Shown: piece by piece, positions 1 through 4,074 of the stretch
How positions within the stretch are numbered: the first letter of the stretch is position 1
How the letters are laid out: every line of letters begins with the position of its first letter
Assembly: GCA_937910305.1 (NCBI GenBank)
Contig: CALEPS010000102.1
Span: 1 to 6,501 of the forward strand
Direction: 5' to 3'
Length of the DNA stretch: 6,501 nucleotides
Origin: an uncultured Bacteroidales bacterium
GTDB taxonomy: Bacteria > Bacteroidota > Bacteroidia > Bacteroidales > Paludibacteraceae
The notes under the pieces: model-generated
Database searches by the model: none
What the model saw: only the letters and a program-made list of their open reading frames with translations
Told to the model about the DNA's origin: nothing
Program-made: the position numbers and the translations under genes

Positions 1-13
1 TATACATATAACA

Positions 14-47
14 AACCCCAAAAGTTTTGTGTTCAACTTTTGGGGTT
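14..47. repeat. 13-bp perfect inverted repeat, possible bidirectional terminator
   Basis: The arms AACCCCAAAAGTT (14-26) and AACTTTTGGGGTT (35-47) pair perfectly around an 8-nt loop. Neither strand has a strong T-tract after the stem (the minus strand continues TGTTATATG), so this is not a textbook rho-independent terminator. It could still end transcription of the sod-rbr unit coming from the right, or of a gene to the left of the window. The pairing is seen; the function is inferred. Confidence 0.5.
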
Positions 48-98
48 CATTACACATCTGCGACGCTTTTTTATTGCACTCTAAATAAACTTTTTTAG

Positions 99-255
99 GT
101 TTATCGCTGACGCTTGGTTGTTTACCTCCTCCGGAGGTGCGGGTTCGTCCTAACGGACGACGGTAAGTTTACTTATAAGTCGGTCGGTTAGCGACGTAAA
201 CGCATGTACTCGTCAGAGTATGCAACAAGCGGCAGGGTTTATCTATGTTTATTTT
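99..255 (+). repeat. Structured direct repeat, copy 1
   Basis: This 157-bp unit recurs at 352-508 with a constant offset of 253 bp and six substitutions (positions 105, 106, 144, 161, 163, 213). It folds as a series of hairpins: H1 acctcc/ggaggt (124-129/133-138), H2 tcgtcc/ggacga (145-150/155-160, loop taac), H3 outer gtttac/gtaaac (167-172/196-201) enclosing gtcg/cgac (183-186/192-195), and H4 tactc/gagta (207-211/216-220, loop gtca). None of the six substitutions falls in a paired base. No credible protein is encoded. It may be a structured RNA or a REP-like intergenic element; I do not recognise a named family. The + orientation is the preferred reading because a G-T pair in copy 3 is a legal G-U wobble only on this strand. 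Confidence 0.85.
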
Positions 256-260
256 TTTTT

Positions 261-291
261 CGGGGTCCCCGACGAATTTTAATTCGTGGGG
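261..291. repeat. Palindromic spacer between the two repeat copies
   Basis: Two overlapping palindromes lie just after a run of nine T's (252-260). One is cgggg-t-ccccg (261-271). The other is a longer hairpin in which cccc (267-270) plus acgaatt (272-278) pairs with aattcgt (281-287) plus gggg (288-291), with one bulged G and a 2-nt loop. The two folds compete for the cccc segment. The rest of the spacer, to 351, shows no gene or clear site. Confidence 0.6.
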
Positions 292-351
292 TAAAGCGCA
301 GGACGAGATGTAGGCACTATACAAGTGAACAAATAGAAAAACTTTATTTAT

Positions 352-508
352 GTTTATGTCTGACGCTTGGTTGTTTACCTCCTCCGGAGGTGCGGGCTCG
401 TCCTAACGGACGATGTTAAGTTTACTTATAAGTCGGTCGGTTAGCGACGTAAACGCATGTACTCGCCAGAGTATGCAACAAGCGGCAGGGTTTATCTATG
501 TTTATTTT
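352..508 (+). repeat. Structured direct repeat, copy 2
   Basis: This is the second copy of the 157-bp hairpin unit, with the same hairpins shifted by 253 bp: H1 377-391, H2 398-413, H3 420-454, H4 460-473. The H4 loop is gcca here and gtca in copy 1, while the stem is identical. The copy ends 49 bp before the 3' end of the convergent rubrerythrin gene, so it may lie in that gene's 3' untranslated region on the minus strand. The stretch 509-557 holds nothing recognisable. Confidence 0.85.
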
Positions 509-557
509 CCTTTTGGCAGTCGTGCGGAGTCTCAGTCCAAGCACTAAAGCACTTCCG

Positions 558-1100
558 TTAATAATTCTCAGCCAGCAGTTGGAAATAAGCCTGTGCATGA
601 TGGCAAACAGGGCACTCTTCCGGAGCCGCTTTACCTACTACGATATGGCCGCAGTTGGAGCATTGCCAGATACAGTCGCCCTCACGCGAGAAGACAACCT
701 TATCCTCGATATTCTTCAGTAATTTACGATAGCGTTCCTCGTGATGTTTCTCTATCTCACCTACCATCGCGAACTTAGCGGCGATCTCGATAAATCCTTC
801 TTCCTCTGCCTCTTTTGCCATGCGGGCATACATATCTGTCCATTCGAAGTTCTCCCCGTTAGCGGCATCAGCCAGATTGACTGTGGTATCACTGATCTTA
901 CCGCCATTGAGGTATTTGTACCATAGTTCCGCATGCTCTTTCTCGTTAGCCGCTGTCTCTTCGAAGATCTTACTGATCTGTACATAACCGTCTTTCTTTG
1001 CCTTCGAAGCGAAGAAAGTGTATTTGTTACGTGCCATTGATTCACCGGCAAAAGCCTCCTGGAGGTTTTTCTCGGTCTTTGTTCCTTTTAAGTCTTTCAT
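558..1100 (-). CDS. rbr: Rubrerythrin (non-heme di-iron peroxide reductase)
   Basis: This 180-residue protein has the two-domain layout of classical rubrerythrin. Residues 1 to about 135 form a ferritin-like four-helix domain with Glu20 in an AGES motif and two ExxH iron-ligand motifs (E53-K-E-H56 and E117-K-H-H120). Residues 140-180 form a rubredoxin-like domain with C147-x2-C150 and C163-P-V-C166 to hold one iron. In anaerobes this cytoplasmic enzyme reduces hydrogen peroxide to water, taking electrons through its rubredoxin domain. It lies 34 bp downstream of the superoxide dismutase gene on the same strand, and I see no promoter of its own in the gap, so co-transcription is likely. The start MKDLKGTKTEKNL matches the family N-terminus, and the length is normal. 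No defect is visible. The family call is very secure; the physiological electron donor cannot be read from the window. Confidence 0.97.
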   Translation of the reverse strand: MKDLKGTKTEKNLQEAFAGESMARNKYTFFASKAKKDGYVQISKIFEETAANEKEHAELWYKYLNGGKISDTTVNLADAANGENFEWTDMYARMAKEAEEEGFIEIAAKFAMVGEIEKHHEERYRKLLKNIEDKVVFSREGDCIWQCSNCGHIVVGKAAPEECPVCHHAQAYFQLLAENY

Positions 1101-1134
1101 AATGGTTAATGTTTTTTTTGATGATTAATGTCAC

Positions 1135-1728
1135 TCACTTATTTATCAATCTTTGATTGATTACCTCCCAATTGATAATCTGCCATAGAGCCTGCAGATG
1201 TGCGGCGCGGCGGTTACGATAATCGATATAGTAGGCATGCTCCCATACATCCATTGTCAGTAGCGGTTTTAGCCCTTTGGTAATAGGATTATTGGCATTG
1301 GTCTCTTGTGTGATTACCAGCCTGCCGTCTTTGTCTGCCGATAACCATACCCAGCCGGATCCGAAGAGTGTCACTCCTTTCTGCTCAAACTCCGCTTTGA
1401 AAGCATCGAACGAACCGAAATCCCGCTCAATAGCCTTCATGATCTCTAACTCACTCATTCGCTCATTCGCTAATTCGTTCGTCGGTGCAAACTGCGTAAA
1501 ATACAGATTATGGTTCAGTATCTGTCCGGCGTTGTTAAAAATACCGCCTTGTGCCTTGCATACGATCTCTTCCAGCGGCATAGATTCATATTCCGTGCCG
1601 GCAATTAGTTTGTTGAGGTTGTCTACGTAGGTCTGCAGGTGTTTGCCGTAATGAAACTCAATCGTTTCCTGACTGATAACCGGCTCCAGCGCATTAGGAG
1701 CGTAAGGTAATGAGATAAGTGAAAACAT
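1135..1728 (-). CDS. sodB: Superoxide dismutase, Fe/Mn family
   Basis: This 197-residue protein is a full-length Fe/Mn superoxide dismutase, which converts superoxide to oxygen and hydrogen peroxide in the cytoplasm. The four metal ligands are visible: His26 (in FHYGKH), His73 (LNHNLYF), Asp160 and His164 (DVWEHAYY). Gln69 in the NNAGQ motif is at the position typical of iron-type or cambialistic enzymes, as in Bacteroides and Porphyromonas; metal use is inferred. The start is ATG at 1726-1728 (MFSLISLPYAPNALEP). A longer reading starting with TTG at 1770 would overlap the -7 promoter box and is excluded. No Shine-Dalgarno sequence precedes the ATG. There is no signal peptide. The rubrerythrin gene follows 34 bp downstream, so the peroxide made here can be removed by the product of the next gene. 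Confidence 0.96.
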   Translation of the reverse strand: MFSLISLPYAPNALEPVISQETIEFHYGKHLQTYVDNLNKLIAGTEYESMPLEEIVCKAQGGIFNNAGQILNHNLYFTQFAPTNELANERMSELEIMKAIERDFGSFDAFKAEFEQKGVTLFGSGWVWLSADKDGRLVITQETNANNPITKGLKPLLTMDVWEHAYYIDYRNRRAAHLQALWQIINWEVINQRLINK

Positions 1729-1767
1729 AGCAATAAGTTTTAGCGTCAAATTTGAATTATTTCGCTG

Positions 1768-1799
1768 CAAAGGTACAACAAATTTTTGAAATGTACAAA
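1768..1799 (-). promoter_or_regulatory. Bacteroidota-type promoter of sod-rbr
   Basis: Read on the minus strand, -33 TTTG (1796-1799) and -7 TACCTTTG (1768-1775, matching TAnnTTTG) are separated by exactly 20 bp, the spacing known for the Bacteroides primary sigma factor. Transcription should start near 1760, about 30 bases before the sod ATG. The -7 octamer is identical to that of the divergent rhuM promoter. Confidence 0.85.
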
Positions 1800-1824
1800 T
1801 TTTAATCGAAAAAAATCATCTGTG

Positions 1825-2001
1825 CTTGTACAAGGGAGTTCTTTCGGTTAAAAGGTTGTCGTTTGCAGCCACGGCGTCAGCCGTATCAATCGAGCTTTGC
1901 TCGAAGCAATTGCGCAGCATCTCTGCTGTAGCGGATTTGGATGGTAAGCCGCGCTGCAAGCTCGCTCTGTTTTTCACATTTTGTAAGTTGCAGGATGCAA
2001 C
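1825..2001 (+). repeat. Hairpin-dense non-coding region
   Basis: This stretch carries a series of short perfect palindromes: cttgtacaag (1825-1834), acggc-gtca-gccgt (1871-1884), tcgagc-ttt-gctcga (1890-1904), cagca-tctc-tgctg (1915-1928) and gttgca-gga-tgcaac (1987-2001). The 1871 hairpin has the same gtca loop as H4 of repeat copy 1, and the 1890 hairpin shares its ttt loop with H1 of copy 3. The region sits upstream of two divergent promoters, so it is not a 3' untranslated region of either gene. The short reading frames crossing it look like chance. Strand is nominal. Confidence 0.6.
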
Positions 2002-2029
2002 GCGTTTTCGTGAGCGCTTAGCATGTGTA

Positions 2030-2150
2030 TTACGCCTTCGGTGACGGTTACATCCTTTGGATGTGCGGTGTTGTCCTGGCGGGCAACTTTAAATGTATTT
2101 ATTAGTAGTCCGGCGGGACATCATCGCACGAGCTCGCCAGAGCATCCGGC
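2030..2150 (+). repeat. Structured repeat, diverged copy 3
   Basis: This copy has the same hairpin order as the copies at 99-255 and 352-508. H1 is acatcc-ttt-ggatgt (2050-2064). Six bases later comes H2, gttgtcc-tggc-gggcaac (2070-2087). The inner H3 hairpin is gtcc-ggcg-ggac (2108-2119), and H4 is gctc-gcca-gagc (2132-2143). The H1-H2 spacer length equals copy 1 (gcggtg versus gcgggt), and the H2-H4 distance differs by only two bases. Several stems differ from copy 1 by paired changes. The outer H3 stem is reduced to about 3 bp (atg/cat, 2093-2095/2122-2124). Boundaries are approximate. Confidence 0.7.
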
Positions 2151-2206
2151 GCCAAGGCTAATCGCATGCGTTGCGCGAGTTTTTGATTACCTAATGTTTT
2201 CTTTTG

Positions 2207-2240
2207 TTTTCTTCGCTCCGCGGTTTTCTTCGCTCCGCGG
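2207..2240 (+). repeat. 17-bp tandem duplication
   Basis: The unit ttttcttcgctccgcgg occurs twice head to tail (2207-2223, 2224-2240), followed by a third partial ttttc and a small hairpin cgatt-atc-aatcg (2245-2257). It lies about 70 bp upstream of the rhuM promoter. Function is unknown; such a repeat could expand or contract by slippage. Confidence 0.8.
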
Positions 2241-2306
2241 TTTTCGATTATCAATCGCCCCATTTTGTGTAAAAACAAAGTTTTTTGAACGATTATTTGC
2301 TTTTTA

Positions 2307-2338
2307 TTTGCATATATGCAAAAAAAATCGTACCTTTG
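2307..2338 (+). promoter_or_regulatory. Promoter of the rhuM cassette with overlapping palindrome
   Basis: -33 TTTG (2307-2310) and -7 TACCTTTG (2331-2338) are 20 bp apart, the Bacteroidota pattern. Transcription should start near 2345, leaving a leader of only about 17 bases before the ATG at 2362. The -33 box is the left end of a perfect 16-bp palindrome, TTTGCATATATGCAAA (2307-2322). A protein bound there would block the promoter, so it is a candidate operator, possibly for one of the two DNA-binding-like proteins of this cassette. The promoter pattern is seen; the operator role is inferred. Confidence 0.8.
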
Positions 2339-2361
2339 CGCTTCAAATTGTATGCACCCAT

Positions 2362-3372
2362 ATGCGCACGAGCGAATCGAATATTATCATCTATAACACG
2401 CTTGACGGAAAGGCGAGCGTAGTTCTTTATGCCCAAGATGGTAGTGTATGGATGAATCAAAACCAATTGGCGGAACTTTTTGACACCTCTAAGCAAGGCA
2501 TAGGCCAGCACATTGCTAACATATTGACAGAGAAAGAATTAGATGCTAATTCAGTTGTAAAGAAATTCTTTACTACTGCCTCGGATGGTAAGAGGTATGA
2601 GGTGGCATTTTACTCGCTGGAGATGATTCTGGCTATCGGATTCAGAGTGCGGAGTAAACGCGGTACGCAGTTCCGTATTTGGGCCAATCAGCATCTGACG
2701 GAATATTTGGTCAAAGGGTTTACAATGGATGATGAGCGTTTGAAGAACCCTGACGGACGCCCGGATTATTTTGATGAACTGTTAGAACGGATACGCGAGA
2801 TTCGTGCGTCTGAAAAGCGGTTTTACCAGAAAGTACGTGACTTGTTATCACTCAGTAGCGATTATGATAAGACTGACAAAGCAACGCAGATGTTCTTCGC
2901 TGAGACGCAGAACAAATTGCTGTATGCTGTGACTGGACAAACAGCTGCAGAGATTATAGTAGGACGTGCTGATGCTGCACAACCAAACATGGCACTTACT
3001 TCGTGGCAAGGAAGCGTAGTTCGTAAAGGTGATATTTATACGGCTAAGAATTACTTGCTGCAAGATGAGGTAGACACGCTGAATAAATTAACTACATTAT
3101 TCTTGGATACGGCGGAGTTGCGCGTGAAAGAGCGTAAAGATTTGACGTTGCGTTATTGGCGTGAGACAGTAGATGGGTTGTTGAATTTTCAAGGAAAGGT
3201 AGTGCTGCAAGGAGCAGGAACGATAAGCAACAAGCAGATGGAAGAGCATGTTGACGCAGTGTATGAAGAATTTCAAGCGCGCCGGAAAGCATTAGCGCTC
3301 GCAGAAGCAGAGCAGGTTGATAAAGAACTCTTTGCCGCCGAAGAAGCAATAGAAAGAAGAACGAAACAATAG
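2362..3372 (+). CDS. rhuM: RhuM family protein
   Basis: This 336-residue protein matches the virulence RhuM family, named for an ORF of Salmonella pathogenicity island 3; its molecular function is not established. Residues 27-56 (VWMNQNQLAELFDTSKQGIG...) resemble a helix-turn-helix that reads DNA, and 80-120 (FYSLEMILAIGFRVRSKRGTQFR...) is the most conserved family core. Residues 140-165 and 235-275 are helical, and the C-terminus (about 292-336) is a charged Ala/Glu-rich probable coiled coil. The frame is open upstream from 2023, but that extension would cross the hairpin region and the promoter at 2307-2338, so ATG 2362 is the start. It is the first gene of a three-gene unit, with the next gene 3 bp after its stop. 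RhuM genes often lie in accessory islands with restriction or defence genes, which fits the neighbours but does not prove a role. Confidence 0.92.
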   Translation: MRTSESNIIIYNTLDGKASVVLYAQDGSVWMNQNQLAELFDTSKQGIGQHIANILTEKELDANSVVKKFFTTASDGKRYEVAFYSLEMILAIGFRVRSKRGTQFRIWANQHLTEYLVKGFTMDDERLKNPDGRPDYFDELLERIREIRASEKRFYQKVRDLLSLSSDYDKTDKATQMFFAETQNKLLYAVTGQTAAEIIVGRADAAQPNMALTSWQGSVVRKGDIYTAKNYLLQDEVDTLNKLTTLFLDTAELRVKERKDLTLRYWRETVDGLLNFQGKVVLQGAGTISNKQMEEHVDAVYEEFQARRKALALAEAEQVDKELFAAEEAIERRTKQ

Positions 3373-3375
3373 CAG

Positions 3376-3651
3376 ATGCAAACGTCAACTGACCTGAAAC
3401 ATATCAATCCCCGCCTCATCCGCCTGATTAAGGCCATAGGCACAGAGACCCTCACGCGCCGAGGCATCTGCGGAAATATGGATTTGAAGTGCCGCCGGAG
3501 TTTGTGGGATTATTATGTGATGCCGGCGCGGGATGCGGGATTGGTGGAAATGACCTATCCGGATCATCCTAACAGTCCGGATCAATCATATCGCCTTACG
3601 CCTAAGGGCCTTGAATTGTTAAGCAATCTGACGAATGAAGATGGAGAGTAG
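3376..3651 (+). CDS. Small winged-helix protein, like a detached Fic C-terminal domain
   Basis: This is a 91-residue protein. Its core at residues 31-75 (CGNMDLKCRRSLWDYYVMPARDAGLVEMTYPDHPNSPDQSYRLT, with key residues R41, Y46, P50, D53-A-G-L56, E58, P61 and Y72-R-L-T75) resembles the winged-helix domain found at the C-terminus of many Fic-family and related ATP-binding/RecG-like proteins, where the usual pattern is a basic helix, a Tyr...Pro-A segment, GLIEMT, then P-x-S...Y-R-L-T. No Fic (HPFx) or ATPase part is encoded here, so this is either a free-standing DNA-binding adaptor or the relic of a larger gene. It starts 3 bp after the rhuM stop and overlaps the next gene by 17 bp (11 bp if that gene starts at 3641), so all three are likely translated from one message. 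A regulatory role is plausible but inferred. Confidence 0.8.
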   Translation: MQTSTDLKHINPRLIRLIKAIGTETLTRRGICGNMDLKCRRSLWDYYVMPARDAGLVEMTYPDHPNSPDQSYRLTPKGLELLSNLTNEDGE

Positions 3652-4015
3652 TTTGAATATAGACCAACTTGTTTATGCAGTCATTGGCTGTATGCATGAG
3701 GTGTACCGTCAGCTTGGCCCCGGTCTGCCTGAATATGTTTATCAGGAGGCACTGATGTCCGAATTACTTGCAAAGGGGCTCACAGCATACAAGGAACTGG
3801 AGTTCCATCCTTTGTATAAAGGGCAATCGATGAAGACTTATATCAAGATGGATATGGTAGCGGAGTGTTCGGAGGGAAAGGTTATTATTGAATGTAAAGC
3901 AATGTGGCAACTAACAGAGCGCGAACGTTATCAGGTATTTGGGTATTTGCGTGCTACTGATTGGCCGGTTGCAGTGCTTGTTAATTTTGGAGCAAGCCCT
4001 CGTGCGCAGAAATAA
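3635..4015 (+). CDS. GxxExxY protein (PD-(D/E)XK nuclease-like)
   Basis: This 126-residue protein belongs to the GxxExxY family, common in Bacteroidota and of unproven function. The naming motif is visible as G30-L-P-E33-Y-V-Y36, after a typical IGCMHEVYRQLGPG helix. A PD-(D/E)XK-type metal site can be traced as E33, D73 (KMDMVAE) and E86-C-K88 (VIIECKA), so a nuclease fold is likely; catalysis is inferred. ATG 3641 (MESSLN...) is an equally good start and would shorten the protein by two residues. The C-terminus stops at NFGASPRAQK, a few residues shorter than many relatives, which usually continue into an IKR-like end. The stop is directly followed by the hairpin and the composition change near 4040, so it is worth checking whether this end is native. 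It is the last gene of the rhuM unit. Confidence 0.92.
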   Translation: MKMESSLNIDQLVYAVIGCMHEVYRQLGPGLPEYVYQEALMSELLAKGLTAYKELEFHPLYKGQSMKTYIKMDMVAECSEGKVIIECKAMWQLTERERYQVFGYLRATDWPVAVLVNFGASPRAQK

Positions 4016-4037
4016 ACAATTTTTTTAATTGTTTATT
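4011..4037 (+). repeat. 11-bp inverted repeat after the cassette
   Basis: AATAAACAATT (4011-4021) pairs perfectly with AATTGTTTATT (4027-4037) around a TTTTT loop. It begins within the stop region of the GxxExxY gene. The T-run is in the loop and not after the stem, and the stem is almost all A/T, so it is a weak terminator candidate at best. It marks the last sequence I would assign to the bacterial side. Confidence 0.65.
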
Positions 4038-4074
4038 ACCCGAGAGTAAAGAGACTGATCAACTCAAGTTAAAT
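4038..4074. other. Junction zone between bacterial and AT-rich sequence
   Basis: These 37 bases have no recognisable site. To their left is moderate-GC Bacteroidota sequence; to their right AT content jumps and stays high to the window end. No terminal inverted repeat, target duplication, tRNA or integrase attachment core is visible here, so a natural insertion by a known element is not supported. The frame of the following gene is open across this zone, back to 3985, without an ATG. The true N-terminus of that gene may therefore have been cut off by the join. Confidence 0.55.

Noticed and set aside
252..291. Rho-independent terminator at the T-run and palindrome
   Set aside because: The T-run precedes the hairpin on the plus strand and becomes an A-run after it on the minus strand, so neither direction gives stem followed by U-tract.
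204..419. Short plus-strand reading frames inside the repeat copies (also 498-722 and 1826-2044)
   Set aside because: They follow the repeats or lie antisense to rubrerythrin, resemble no protein family, and sit over hairpins. They are treated as chance.
99..508. CRISPR array
   Set aside because: There are only two copies, each 157 bp, with one 96-bp gap. The unit is much longer than a CRISPR repeat, and no cas gene is present.
1729..1770. TTG start giving superoxide dismutase 14 extra residues
   Set aside because: The TTG overlaps the -7 promoter box, so it would lie at or before the transcript start. The family N-terminus fits ATG 1728.
2023..2361. Upstream extension of the rhuM reading frame by 113 codons
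   Set aside because: The extension crosses structured repeat copy 3, the tandem repeat and the promoter at 2307-2338, and its residues do not resemble RhuM. The family N-terminus begins at 2362.
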